Positions 42,095 through 50,627 of a DNA stretch of 64,000 bases are shown here, one piece after another. The DNA comes from Thermoplasmata archaeon (GTDB lineage: Archaea > Thermoplasmatota > Thermoplasmata > Lutacidiplasmatales > UBA184): positions 85,934 to 149,933 of the forward strand of contig DAHUZP010000018.1 of NCBI GenBank assembly GCA_027306505.1, written 5' to 3'. Within the stretch, counting starts at the first letter, position 1. Each line of letters opens with the position of its first letter. The notes under the pieces were generated by a model, which did no database searches, was not told the DNA's origin, and saw nothing but the letters and a program-made list of their open reading frames with translations. Made by a program: the position numbers and the translations under genes.

Positions 42095-42130
42095 GGAATC
42101 CTCGGAGCCTCGCTCCGCTCGTTGGATTCC
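42095..42130. other. Two-tier stem-loop between the paralogues
   Basis: GGAATCC (42095-42101) pairs with GGATTCC (42124-42130); inside, CGGAGC (42103-42108) pairs with GCTCCG (42112-42117) around a 3-base loop. The transcript would form a hairpin with a bulge. It may be a processing site or attenuator before the second gene; no T-tract follows. Confidence 0.45.
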
Positions 42131-42222
42131 CTCGCGGAGGCGGGGTCCTCCCTCCCTCGCTCCATCCTTCCTTCGTTCGCTCGCCGACTTTCAAGTACTA
42201 GCGGCCACGTCCTCCTCCCTCG

Positions 42223-42873
42223 GTGCAACGCATGCGACCAGGCCTTCTCATCGTAGGGGTCGCGCTGGTCGTGCTCGGCGCCGTGCTCACTTTCCTCCCT
42301 TTCCTATCGGCCGGAAGCGCTACGGGCGCGGCCGAGATCCAATCGAAGTCGATCCTCTTCGACTCGCACTACGTGGTCCACTGGTCCGGAGGGGCGTCGA
42401 ACTCCGACTACGTCGCAGCCGTGGACTGCGGAGCGAGCCAGCCGGGGCCGATCTCTCAGACGAGCGGCCTCACCCAGGTGTGCGGGGGGTCGAGCGGAGC
42501 GCTCCTGGGCTCGGGCACCGGCTCGTCCGGCTCGTTCTCGGTGAGCGCTCCGGCGGGCCACTGGGTGGTCATCGCGGGCTTCACCTCCGCCTCCGGTCCT
42601 CTCGATGTCACGCCGACCGGCGGAGTGCTGATCGGCGCGAGCGCGACGGAGGGGTACTACGGTGTGCCGATCCTCTTCCTCGGCGTGCTGGTGCTCCTGC
42701 TCGGGATCGCCCTCAGGTCATCGAAGTCCGCGCGAACGCCCTCCTCCACCGACGACCGGCCAGAGGGTGCCCGCGACCCTCGCACGGAGGGCCCCTCCCC
42801 TTCGGACCCCAGCTCCCTCTCGTCCGAGGGTTCCAACGAGCCCTCTCCCTATCAGCGGCCGCCGCCCTCGTAG
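42223..42873 (+). CDS. Membrane-anchored secreted protein, tandem paralogue B
   Basis: The protein has 216 residues with the layout of the preceding gene: an N-terminal helix (PGLLIVGVALVVLGAVLTFLPFL), a beta-rich external domain with GSGTGSSGSFSVSAPAGHWVVIAGF matching GTGGTYTFTIPSGGSFVFFGI in paralogue A, a second helix (YGVPILFLGVLVLLLGIAL) and a Ser/Pro-rich cytosolic tail. GTG 42223 or ATG 42232 may start it. The similarity is mainly in architecture and the glycine-rich hairpin, so the duplication is old. Confidence 0.7.
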   Translation: MQRMRPGLLIVGVALVVLGAVLTFLPFLSAGSATGAAEIQSKSILFDSHYVVHWSGGASNSDYVAAVDCGASQPGPISQTSGLTQVCGGSSGALLGSGTGSSGSFSVSAPAGHWVVIAGFTSASGPLDVTPTGGVLIGASATEGYYGVPILFLGVLVLLLGIALRSSKSARTPSSTDDRPEGARDPRTEGPSPSDPSSLSSEGSNEPSPYQRPPPS

Positions 42874-43238
42874 GAAACCTCGCGACGCCGCCCGTCCCCC
42901 GGCTCTTCAGGCGAAGGGGGGAGCCCCGATGATGGATACCGCCCGGTGCCCCAGGGGGGAGGCACCGGTGGCGGCAGCCTACACAGGGACGCGGCCCTAG
43001 ATAACGGGCCCCCCCGGTGGCATATCCATTCAGAGGCTACGAGGCCCGAGGCCGCTCCCTCGAGGGGCTTCGGCCCCCGCAGGTCCCTGGCCGCTCTCGC
43101 CTCTGTCGTCGCGCTCGGGGGCCGCCCTCGGAATCGGGGGCTCTAGCGAAGGGCCCCCCCGGTCCGTGAGGCCGTGGTCCGCTAGCGGTAAAGAGCCCGG
43201 GCGGTCCCACGGGTCCGGTCCGATCCCGGAGCACTTCC
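42874..43238. other. Intergenic region with a stem-loop
   Basis: These 365 bases carry no gene I can support. CCGGTGCC (42943-42950) and GGCACCGG (42961-42968) form a perfect 8-bp stem with a 10-base loop, about 70 bp after paralogue B, and may end that transcript. The stretch near 43170-43215 looks slightly tRNA-like but does not fold as one. No clear TATA element was found for the peptidase gene. Confidence 0.5.
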
Positions 43239-45107
43239 ATGAAGACCCGATATGTCGTCAGCGCGGAGGACGTCGCTTCCCACTACATCCACGTGGCGAT
43301 CGAGGTCACCGGCGCCCCCGCCGGCGAGAGCGAACTCGACCTCGTGATGGCCGTGTGGACCCCGGGGTCCTACCTGGTCCGGGAGTTCGCCCGCCTGGTC
43401 CGCCGGGTCCAGGCCGTGGGCGAGGACGGTCGCGCCCTCTCCGTCACGAAGGTCCGCAAGAACCGGTGGCGGGTGCTCAAGGGCAAGGAGACCTCCTTCA
43501 CCTTCTCCTACAGCGTCTACGCCCACGACATCTCGGTGGAGGGGATCGACCTCTCCGAGGAGCACCTCTACTTCAACGGGGCGCCCCTCTTCTGCTACGT
43601 CGACGGCCACAAGGACGAGCCGATGGAGCTCGTGGTGCACCTTCCCTCCGGGTGGAAGGCCTACAGCGAGCTGCCCGAGATCGGGAAGAACCCTCCGCGC
43701 TACCGGGCAGCGAACTTCGACGAGCTCGTCGACTATCCCTTCGACGCCGGCACGCCGACCGAGCTCTCGATCCGACCGGCGGGCGTCCCGCACCGCGTCC
43801 TGCTCTGCGGCCAGCAGGGGAACTTCTCCCCCCACAAGGTCGAGGAGGACCTCCGAAAGATCGTGGAGGCGACCTACCGGCTCTTCGGGGAGCTCCCGAT
43901 GCCCCGGTACACCTTCTTCTTCCATCTCAACGACCGGTGGGACGGAGGGCTCGAGCACCTCGCCGGCACCTCGATCACGCTCCCTTCGACGGTCTTCGCG
44001 CCCAAGAAGGAGTACGAGGGTTTCCTCGAAGTGAGCTGCCATGAGTACTTCCACCTGTTCAACGTGAAGCGCATCCGGTCCCGCGTCCTGGGCCCCTTCG
44101 ACTACGAGCAGGAGAACTACACGCGCATGCTCTGGGCGATGGAGGGTTTGACGGACTACTACACCTACCTCCTCCTGCGGCGCTCCGGGCTCTACGCCCC
44201 GCGGAAATACCTCGAGAAGGTCGCCGAGCAGGTCAAACGCTATCGTGACGTCCCGGGCCGCAACCAGCAGAGCCTCGAGGAAGCGAGCTTCGACAGCTGG
44301 ATCGACCTCTACCGGCCCCACGAGGAGACCCGCAACATCTCGATCTCCTACTACCTCAAGGGGAACCTGGTCTCGCTCTGCATGGACCTCGAGATCCGGG
44401 GACAGAGCGGGAACCAGCGCTCGCTGGACGACGTCATGCGCCACCTCTGGAAGGAGTTCGGGAAGAGGTCCGTCGGCATCCCTGAGGGCGACTGGCAGAA
44501 GGAGGCGGAGCGGGCGACGGGCGTCGACCTCTCCTCCTTCTTCGACCGCTACGTCCGGGGCCGCGACGAGATCGATTTCTCGCTCTTCCTGCGACGCGCG
44601 GGGCTCCTGCTCGAAGCGAAGGACGAGGAGGCCACCGAGGGGGAGGACGCCCCCGAGGCCCCGGGCTACCTCGGCGTCGAGTTCAAGCGCGAGGGGGACC
44701 GCCCCCGCCTGAGCTTCGTCCTGGACGGCGGACCCGGCCGGAGGGCGGGCCTCACGCCTGGGGACGAGATCCTCGCCTTCGACCAGTACCGCGTCACCTA
44801 CGACTCCGTCGGGGACATGCTGAAGAAGTTCCCGCCGGGAGAGAAGGTCAAGCTCACGATCTTCCGTCGCGGCCTCCTCCGGACCGTCGACGTGACGCTC
44901 GGCAAGGCTCCGCCCTCGAAGTGGACCTTGAAGGCCGATCCCTCCGCGCCGGCGGAGGCCCGGAAGATCGCCGAGGACTGGCTGGGAGCGAAGTGGGAGG
45001 AGATCGGCCCCAAGGCCGGCGCCGAGAAGGACCCAGGGAAGGAGAAGGGCCGGGAGAAGGGCAAGGACTCGGAGAAGAACGCCGCCGAGGGGAACTCCTC
45101 GGAATGA
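43239..45107 (+). CDS. M61-family metallopeptidase with PDZ domain
   Basis: The protein has 622 residues. An N-terminal beta domain (DLVMAVWTPGSYLVREFARLV, FSYSVYAHDISVEGIDL) precedes the catalytic domain with zinc motif H268-E-Y-F-H272 (SCHEYFHLFNVKRIR) and a downstream Glu in WAMEGLTDYYTYLLL. A PDZ domain (about 480-570, GYLGVEFK, GPGRRAGLTPGDEILAFDQYRV) and a Lys/Glu-rich tail complete it. M61 glycyl aminopeptidases of bacteria and archaea share this layout. There is no signal peptide, so it is probably cytosolic. ATG 43239; the stop overlaps the start of the next gene (ATGA). Confidence 0.9.
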   Translation: MKTRYVVSAEDVASHYIHVAIEVTGAPAGESELDLVMAVWTPGSYLVREFARLVRRVQAVGEDGRALSVTKVRKNRWRVLKGKETSFTFSYSVYAHDISVEGIDLSEEHLYFNGAPLFCYVDGHKDEPMELVVHLPSGWKAYSELPEIGKNPPRYRAANFDELVDYPFDAGTPTELSIRPAGVPHRVLLCGQQGNFSPHKVEEDLRKIVEATYRLFGELPMPRYTFFFHLNDRWDGGLEHLAGTSITLPSTVFAPKKEYEGFLEVSCHEYFHLFNVKRIRSRVLGPFDYEQENYTRMLWAMEGLTDYYTYLLLRRSGLYAPRKYLEKVAEQVKRYRDVPGRNQQSLEEASFDSWIDLYRPHEETRNISISYYLKGNLVSLCMDLEIRGQSGNQRSLDDVMRHLWKEFGKRSVGIPEGDWQKEAERATGVDLSSFFDRYVRGRDEIDFSLFLRRAGLLLEAKDEEATEGEDAPEAPGYLGVEFKREGDRPRLSFVLDGGPGRRAGLTPGDEILAFDQYRVTYDSVGDMLKKFPPGEKVKLTIFRRGLLRTVDVTLGKAPPSKWTLKADPSAPAEARKIAEDWLGAKWEEIGPKAGAEKDPGKEKGREKGKDSEKNAAEGNSSE

Positions 45108-45580
45108 GCCCGTCACCCGAGGTCGTGCTCCGCCCCATGACCCGGGAGGAGTACGGGCCCTACCTCGACGCTCTCATCGAGGAGTACGCGGCCTCCCACG
45201 TCACGGGAGGTCGGTGGACCGCCCAGGAGGCCCCGAGGGAGGCCCGCCTGGAGGTCGAGCACCTCCTGCCGCAAGGTCCCGAGACGCTCGGCCATCGGCT
45301 CTTCACCGTCCACGCGGGCACGAAGGGCCCGATGGTCGGGTTCCTCTGGGTCGCGAAGCGTCCAGGGGAGGCGTTCGTCTACGACCTCAAGATCGTCGAG
45401 TCCCACCGTAGGGAAGGCTACGGCCGGGCGACGATGCTTGCCGCCGAGGGCGTCGCGCGCGAACTGGGATGCCCTCGCATCTCGCTCCACGTGTTCGGCT
45501 CGAACACGGCGGCCCGGACGCTCTATCTCGCCTTGGGCTACCGAGAAACGAACGTCGTGATGGCGAAGGACCTCGCCTGA
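45104..45580 (+). CDS. GNAT-family N-acetyltransferase
   Basis: The protein has 158 residues: VVLRPMTREEYGPYLDALIEEYAASHV, VGFLWVAKRPGEAFVYDLKIVESHRREGYGRATMLAAEG (acetyl-CoA loop RREGYGRA), and SLHVFGSNTAARTLYLALGYRETNVVMAKDL. The start ATG overlaps the peptidase stop by 4 bp, so the two are translated together. The family acetylates amines; the substrate is not predictable. Confidence 0.88.
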   Translation: MSPSPEVVLRPMTREEYGPYLDALIEEYAASHVTGGRWTAQEAPREARLEVEHLLPQGPETLGHRLFTVHAGTKGPMVGFLWVAKRPGEAFVYDLKIVESHRREGYGRATMLAAEGVARELGCPRISLHVFGSNTAARTLYLALGYRETNVVMAKDLA

Positions 45581-45599
45581 GCGGCCGGTCCCCTTCGGC

Positions 45600-46877
45600 T
45601 CAACCGTCCCGTGCGACCGGCGCTGTGGCCGCGGCCGCGGCCGGGGCCGGCCCGAGCAGGACCGCCTTCAGCCCATAGCGCCACGTCCCCTCCTGGGGGT
45701 AGAGCCGGCGCAGCACCAGCTCCACCGTAGCTCCGACGGCGGGCACGGCGGGTGACTGGTCCGTCACCTGGAAGGTCAGCGTCGGCCCGTCCCGGAACCG
45801 GACGAGCCCCACCGTGTAGTTCCCGTAGGTCTCCTGATGCCAGTCGAACTCGGTGGGCTGGGCTCCCTTGCGGATCACCGTCGCGCTCTCGATCACGGCC
45901 CCCGAGCGGGGCAGACGGTCGCGTCGCAGCTTCTCCCGGGCCCCGCAGTGGTGGCAGTGTCCGGAGGGGGGGAGCGTGAACCCTCCGCACGCCCCGCACC
46001 GCTCCCCTTCCAGGCGCCACCGTCCGGGGAGCGAGGCGCGGTAGCTCTCGCGTGAAAGGTAGGCCCCCTGGCTCAGCGAGGAGATCGGGGCACCGGCCCG
46101 GGCCCTCCAAGCCTCGTCTGGGACCGCTAGCCAGGGTCGCCCTTCCTCGACCGGGTAACCGACGATGGGCACCTTCCGGCCGTCGAGGACCGTCCGCACC
46201 GCCGTTCGCTCGGCGGTGGTGTGGACCCAGTGGGTGAGCGCTCCCGCGTCCGCGCGGGAAGCCGCCTCGACCAGGGAGAGGAGGATGGTCGCAGGTGCGT
46301 CGGGGGGAGCGCGGTAGCCGGGCGGTCCGACGAAGGGGGTGGGCCGCTGGCCCCCCTTCGCGCCCGAGCCGGTGACCCAGGAGGAGGGGGTCCGTGCGGA
46401 CGTGGGACCGTTCGCCTCCCCGGGAGAGGGCACCGCCGTCGCCTCGCGCCCTCGAGCGAAGGCGAGCCCCACCGCGATCGCGCTCTGGGGGGGCGGGTCG
46501 ACGATCCCGGTACCGGCGGGGGAAGCGAGCTGGACCGTGAGCACCCAGGAGATGCCATCGGACCCGCCGTTCCCCTCGTCCAGCGCGTCCGAGAGCGCGC
46601 GGGAGGCGCCCTCCGGCGTTTCGGGATAGGGCGTGATCTCCACGGCGGGCAGTCCCCAGGCCTCCAGGAGCTGCGAGCGCTCCTCGCCGGGCATCGACGC
46701 GATGAGTCGGATGGACTGGACCTCGACACGGGCCCGAGGGAGCGCGGGCTGGTGGCGGCGCAGGAGCTCTCCCACGCGCACGAGCAGCGTGAAGGCGTCC
46801 TCGTCGGGCCCCTCCACGGCAACGCCTCCTCGCTCCCACGCAGGGAGGACCACCGCTGAGGCATGCAAGGCGCTCAT
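45600..46877 (-). CDS. DUF35 OB-fold zinc-ribbon protein with degenerate thiolase-like N-domain
   Basis: The protein has 425 residues. The C-terminal 150 residues form a DUF35 module: rubredoxin-like zinc ribbon CGACGGFTLPPSGHCHHCG and OB fold (GAVIESATVIRKGAQP, YTVGLVRFRDGPTLTFQVTD). The first 270 residues look like an HMG-CoA-synthase/thiolase relative without recognisable catalytic Cys and His. In archaeal mevalonate operons, DUF35 bridges thiolase and HMG-CoA synthase and shelters acetoacetyl-CoA. Here the thiolase gene lies 36 bp upstream and no separate synthase is present. ATG 46877 follows GGAGGGGAGAGGAGG. Confidence 0.75.
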   Translation of the reverse strand: MSALHASAVVLPAWERGGVAVEGPDEDAFTLLVRVGELLRRHQPALPRARVEVQSIRLIASMPGEERSQLLEAWGLPAVEITPYPETPEGASRALSDALDEGNGGSDGISWVLTVQLASPAGTGIVDPPPQSAIAVGLAFARGREATAVPSPGEANGPTSARTPSSWVTGSGAKGGQRPTPFVGPPGYRAPPDAPATILLSLVEAASRADAGALTHWVHTTAERTAVRTVLDGRKVPIVGYPVEEGRPWLAVPDEAWRARAGAPISSLSQGAYLSRESYRASLPGRWRLEGERCGACGGFTLPPSGHCHHCGAREKLRRDRLPRSGAVIESATVIRKGAQPTEFDWHQETYGNYTVGLVRFRDGPTLTFQVTDQSPAVPAVGATVELVLRRLYPQEGTWRYGLKAVLLGPAPAAAAATAPVARDG

Positions 46878-46913
46878 CCTCCTCTCCCCTCCAGCCACGT
46901 TCGCTCTCGACCC

Positions 46914-48083
46914 TCACACACCGAAGAGGTGCACGAGGGCCGTCGCACCGCTCCCACCCACGTTGTGCGCGAGCGCTCGTTCGGCCCCCTGCACCTGACG
47001 AGGCCCGGCCTCCTTCCTCAGCTGGTGGAAGACCTCCACCACCTGGCCGACCCCCGTGGCCCCGAGGGGATGGCCCTTCGACTTGAGGCCACCGGACGGG
47101 TTGACCGGCAAAGAGCCCCCGATCCGAGTCCGCCCTTCCAAGGTCGCCTTGGGGGCCTCGCCTGGGGACACGAGCCCCGTGTCCTCGAGGGCGAGGAGCT
47201 CCGCGATGGTGAAACAGTCGTGCAGCTCCGCGAGCTGGACCTTCTCCCGGGAGAAGGGGGCGTGCCGGAACGCCTCCTCCGCCGCCTTGCGTGAAGCGGG
47301 AAGCGTCGTGAGGCTCGTCCGGTCCTGCAGGGCGAGGTAGTCGCTCCCGCCTCCGCTCCCCTCGATCCACACGGGGGTGTCGGTGTAGCGGCGGGCCACC
47401 TCCTCCCGGGCGAGCACGACCACCGCCGCCCCGTCCGAGACGGGGCAGCAGTCGTAGAGCCCCAGAGGGTCCGCGACCCGGGGGGCCGCCCGATGCTGGT
47501 CCAGCGTGACCGGCTTCCTCAGGTGGGCCAAGGGGTTCATCGCGCCGTGGGCGTGGTTCTTGACGGCGACCGCCCCCAGCACGTCGGGGGAGAGGTGACG
47601 CTCGTGGAGATAGCGCTCGGCGAGGAGCGCGTAGACCCCGGCGAAGGTGAGGCCCGCGAGCCGTTCCCACTCCGTCTCTCCGCTCACCCCGAGCCAGAAC
47701 CGGCGCCGCGCGGAGGGCTGATCGGTCATCTTCTCGACCCCGGCGACCAGGGCCACGTCGCAGGCCCCGCTGCGCAGCGCGTGGTGGGCCTGCCGGAGCC
47801 CCGTGGAGCCGCTCGCGCAGGCGTTCTCGACGTGGCTCACGGGGAGCCCCGGGCGTCCCAGTTCCTCCGCGAGCAGGCTCGCGGGGTTCCCGATCTGCCA
47901 GCCTCCGAACCCCAGGGTCGCGAGGTAGCCCTCCCCCACGTCCTCCGCTGACAGGCCATGGTCGACGGAGCCCAGCGCCTCGAAGAGGGCCTGCCGCAGG
48001 AGGGCACGGGGGGGATGGGGAAGGGCGCCGTAGGCGGTCTGGCCCGCCCCGACCACGGCGACCCGGTTGGTCCTTCCCGTCAT
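46914..48083 (-). CDS. Acetyl-CoA acetyltransferase-like thiolase
   Basis: The protein has 389 residues of the archaeal/SCP2 thiolase type: VAVVGAGQTAYG, HVENACASGSTGLRQAHHALRSG with the nucleophilic Cys, LAELHDCFTIAELLALED with the NEAF-equivalent His, VNPSGGLKSKGHPLGATGVGQVVE with the GHPxGATG His, and AHNVGGSGATALVHLF. It makes acetoacetyl-CoA or cleaves 3-ketoacyl-CoA. With the DUF35 partner downstream it may serve mevalonate synthesis, but the absence of a normal HMG-CoA synthase leaves other acyl-CoA chemistry open. Confidence 0.88.
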   Translation of the reverse strand: MTGRTNRVAVVGAGQTAYGALPHPPRALLRQALFEALGSVDHGLSAEDVGEGYLATLGFGGWQIGNPASLLAEELGRPGLPVSHVENACASGSTGLRQAHHALRSGACDVALVAGVEKMTDQPSARRRFWLGVSGETEWERLAGLTFAGVYALLAERYLHERHLSPDVLGAVAVKNHAHGAMNPLAHLRKPVTLDQHRAAPRVADPLGLYDCCPVSDGAAVVVLAREEVARRYTDTPVWIEGSGGGSDYLALQDRTSLTTLPASRKAAEEAFRHAPFSREKVQLAELHDCFTIAELLALEDTGLVSPGEAPKATLEGRTRIGGSLPVNPSGGLKSKGHPLGATGVGQVVEVFHQLRKEAGPRQVQGAERALAHNVGGSGATALVHLFGV

Positions 48084-48187
48084 GAGCGTGCCTTTCGGAC
48101 CCGGGGAACGACCCCCGAGCAGTGTTTTAGGGCGAGAGGCTTGCTCAGATGAACCCTCCTCCGCCGGAGCAAGCCCCTCGGAAGACC

Positions 48188-48778
48188 ATGTCGACCCCCT
48201 CTCCCGACCGTCCGCTCGTCGTGGGCGTGACCGGAGGTAGCGGCGGACCGATCGCGCTGAAGCTGCTGAAGACCCTCTCGGAGACCGATGTCCCGGTCGC
48301 CCTGGTCGTCTCCGACGGGGGTGCGACCGTCCTCCGCGAGGAGTGCGGCCTCTATCCCCGGGACCTGGAGCAGTATGTCGACGTGACCTACGACGACGGA
48401 GACTCCGCCGCCCGCATCGCGAGCGGTTCGACCCGATCGCGCGGGATGGTGATCGTCCCCTGCTCCGGCAACACCCTCGCGAAGGTCGCCCTCGGCTTCG
48501 CGGACACGCTCATCACCCGGGCGGCGCAGGTGCACCTCAAGGAGCGTCGAACGCTCGTCCTGGTGCCCCGGGAGACCCCGCTGTCGACCATCGTGCTCGG
48601 GAACATGACCCGGGTGGCCGAGGCCGGGGCGGTGGTGCTCATGGCCTCCCCACCCTACTACCTCAAGGTCGAGACCGTGGACGGCCTCGTCTCCTACCTC
48701 GCCGGGAAGATCCTCGATCAGTTCGAGATCCCCCACCGTCTCTATCGCGGATGGAAGTCCGACGAGGCCGCCCCGTAG
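48188..48778 (+). CDS. ubiX: UbiX-type flavin prenyltransferase
   Basis: The protein has 196 residues with the flavoprotein fold: LVVGVTGGSGGPIALKLLKTL, VALVVSDGGATVL, MVIVPCSGNTLAKVALGFADTLITRAAQVHLKERRTLVLVPRETPLSTIVLGNMTRVAEAGAVVLMASPPYY and a C-terminal helix. UbiX attaches a dimethylallyl group to FMN to make the prenyl-FMN cofactor of UbiD decarboxylases; no ubiD is in the window. I chose ATG 48188 over 48149 because the fold begins 10 residues later. Confidence 0.88.
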   Translation: MSTPSPDRPLVVGVTGGSGGPIALKLLKTLSETDVPVALVVSDGGATVLREECGLYPRDLEQYVDVTYDDGDSAARIASGSTRSRGMVIVPCSGNTLAKVALGFADTLITRAAQVHLKERRTLVLVPRETPLSTIVLGNMTRVAEAGAVVLMASPPYYLKVETVDGLVSYLAGKILDQFEIPHRLYRGWKSDEAAP

Positions 48779-48793
48779 GAGCGTGGAAGGTCC

Positions 48794-49414
48794 GTGCCAG
48801 ATCGACCTCGCGTATGGCTGGGTTCCGGTGCGAACGTGCACTTCGCTTTCGCGGGGATGGCCCTCCTCCTGCTCCTGTTGAACCTGCTCACCCCCTCGCT
48901 CCTCGAGGGGAACGCCTCCTCCGGCAGCACCTTCCTCAGCGAGGGGAGCCTCTTGGTGGGCATCTCGGGGAACGACAATCTCACCTTCGCGCTCGAGAGC
49001 CAGGGGAAGGTCCAGTACGAGACGGTCTCCATCGGCCTCAACGGCTCGGGCTACCTCCTGGGCTCGAGCTTCCCCGGCAACTCGAGCGTCCGCTGGACCT
49101 GGGACCACTGGATCAACAGCTCCTCGGTGCTCGCAGTGGTCTTCGAGGTCACGAACCTCTCCGCTCCGGACCGCGGGGCCTTTCTGGTGAACGTGACCGC
49201 GACCACCGCCTCCACCCTCTCGGAAGGGACCTTCGCCTTCTGGTTCCAAGGCTCTGGGTCGACCGCGGTCCTCACGGTGTATCCGATCTGGCCCCTGCAC
49301 GGGGCGATGACGCTCCCCGGGGGCTCCGCCCGGGCCGTCTGGCCCGAGGTCGACCTGCCGCAGGCGCTCCCGCTCGCCCAGGGCACCCTACCCACCCCGA
49401 GGAGCGTGCCATGA
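48794..49414 (+). CDS. Single-helix secreted/anchored protein, unknown
   Basis: The protein has 206 residues. An N-terminal helix (VHFAFAGMALLLLLLNLLTPSLL) is followed by a beta-rich, Asn/Ser-rich external domain with many N-x-S/T sites (NASS, NLT, NGS, NSS, NVT). There is no C-terminal anchor, so it is held by the uncleaved signal or released. GTG 48794 is 16 bp after ubiX and the next gene starts 17 bp further, suggesting one transcript. Function unknown. Confidence 0.65.
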   Translation: MPDRPRVWLGSGANVHFAFAGMALLLLLLNLLTPSLLEGNASSGSTFLSEGSLLVGISGNDNLTFALESQGKVQYETVSIGLNGSGYLLGSSFPGNSSVRWTWDHWINSSSVLAVVFEVTNLSAPDRGAFLVNVTATTASTLSEGTFAFWFQGSGSTAVLTVYPIWPLHGAMTLPGGSARAVWPEVDLPQALPLAQGTLPTPRSVP

Positions 49415-49430
49415 GGGTCAGGAGGGAAGC

Positions 49431-49871
49431 ATGAGGATCACCCGAGCGATCCTGTTCTGGCTGGTCATCATCGTGGGGCTGGTGCTGCTCGAAGTGGCCC
49501 AGGTGACGAACCTCTTCCGTCTCGGGTTCGCCTCCGTGCTCGGCAACGTGATCGGCTTCGTCTTCGCCCTCCTCCTCGTGACCGTCCTCGCCCTCGTGGG
49601 CGCGGTCTTCGTGGGGGTCTTCATCGCCCACCGCATCCTCTCCCCCCAGGGGTTCAGCCCCTTCGAGGAGGAGATGCTCAAGATGCGGCAGGAGGTCGCG
49701 GACCTGCACCGCACCGTGGAGCTCCTGCTCCCGGAGGGACGGAGGTCCTCGGAGAGCTTCCAGAAGGGCCCCTCCGCCTCGGCCGCGCGCGAGGGGTCCG
49801 ACCCGGTGCCCGCTGCGCCCTCCACCCCGACGGTCGCCCCCGCTCCTCGTGGCGGGAAGGTGGTGCCGTGA
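49431..49871 (+). CDS. Two-helix membrane protein with coiled-coil tail
   Basis: The protein has 146 residues: two membrane helices (AILFWLVIIVGLVLLEVA and ASVLGNVIGFVFALLLVTVLALVGAVFVGVFIA), then a short amphipathic helix (FEEEMLKMRQEVADLHRTVELLLP) and a Pro/Ala-rich cytosolic tail. The stop overlaps the GTG start of the glutaminase gene by 4 bp, so the two are co-translated. Function unknown. Confidence 0.65.
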   Translation: MRITRAILFWLVIIVGLVLLEVAQVTNLFRLGFASVLGNVIGFVFALLLVTVLALVGAVFVGVFIAHRILSPQGFSPFEEEMLKMRQEVADLHRTVELLLPEGRRSSESFQKGPSASAAREGSDPVPAAPSTPTVAPAPRGGKVVP

Positions 49872-50434
49872 AGGTACCGGTCGTGGACAACGGCGGGCAG
49901 TGGACCCACCGGGAGTGGCGGGTCCTCCGGGACCTGGGGGCCGAGACCCGGATCGTCCCCAACTCGACCCCGTTCGAGGAGCTGGACGCGGACGGGATCG
50001 TCCTCAGCGGAGGGGCCCTCTCGCTGGAGGGGACGAACGATCCCCTGGGCCGGGCAGGGGAGTACCTCGAACGCTGCCGCGTCCCGGTGCTCGCGATATG
50101 CCTGGGACACGAGTTCCTGGCGAGGCACTTCGGCGGAGCGCTCGCTCGCGCGACCTCCCCCGAGTTCGGTCGGGTCGCGCTCACGGTGGACCGCCCGGAC
50201 TCCCCGCTCTTCCAGGGGCTCCCCGCGACGATGCAGGTCTGGGCCTCCCACAGCGACGAGGTGAGCGTGGTCCCTCAGGGGTTCGACGTCCTCGCCCACT
50301 CCCCCTCGTGCCGGGTGGAGGCGATGGGCCACCGGACCCGGCCCGTCTACGGGCTCCAGTTCCATCCCGAGGTCGAGCACACCGAGCACGGGACCCAGTT
50401 CTTCGAGAACTTCCTCAAGCTCTGCCGGCGCTGA
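49868..50434 (+). CDS. guaAA: GMP synthase, glutamine amidotransferase subunit
   Basis: The protein has 188 residues and is a class I glutaminase: catalytic triad Cys78 (LAICLGHE), His166 and Glu168 (QFHPEVEH), oxyanion glycines at VLSGGAL. It supplies ammonia to the separate synthetase subunit (GuaAB) for XMP to GMP; archaea often keep the two as separate genes. GuaAB is not in the window. The start is GTG 49868 within the preceding gene's stop. Confidence 0.9.
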   Translation: MKVPVVDNGGQWTHREWRVLRDLGAETRIVPNSTPFEELDADGIVLSGGALSLEGTNDPLGRAGEYLERCRVPVLAICLGHEFLARHFGGALARATSPEFGRVALTVDRPDSPLFQGLPATMQVWASHSDEVSVVPQGFDVLAHSPSCRVEAMGHRTRPVYGLQFHPEVEHTEHGTQFFENFLKLCRR

Positions 50435-50627
50435 GCAGAAGCGCCTCACGATCGGGTCGAAGCGGCGCTCACGGGTCAAGGGGTCCTGCAGGAGGAGGGT
50501 CGAGACGAGCGAAGAAGCGAAGGACCGGGGGAGGGGCTCCTCCGAGGCTCGGGACCGGCCAGGCCGTCGCACTCCGGGCAGGGCCCCGTTCCTCTCGGGG
50601 CGCCGGGGATGGCTCGTCGTCTACCTC

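Noticed and set aside
43165..43215. A tRNA-like stretch with a D-arm-like TAGCGGTA
   Set aside because: No matching anticodon stem, T-arm or acceptor pairing could be drawn.
45538..47670. A 710-codon minus-strand frame
   Set aside because: Its translation is Arg/Gly/Pro-rich without motifs and covers the thiolase and DUF35 genes in another frame; the true frames show clear family signatures.
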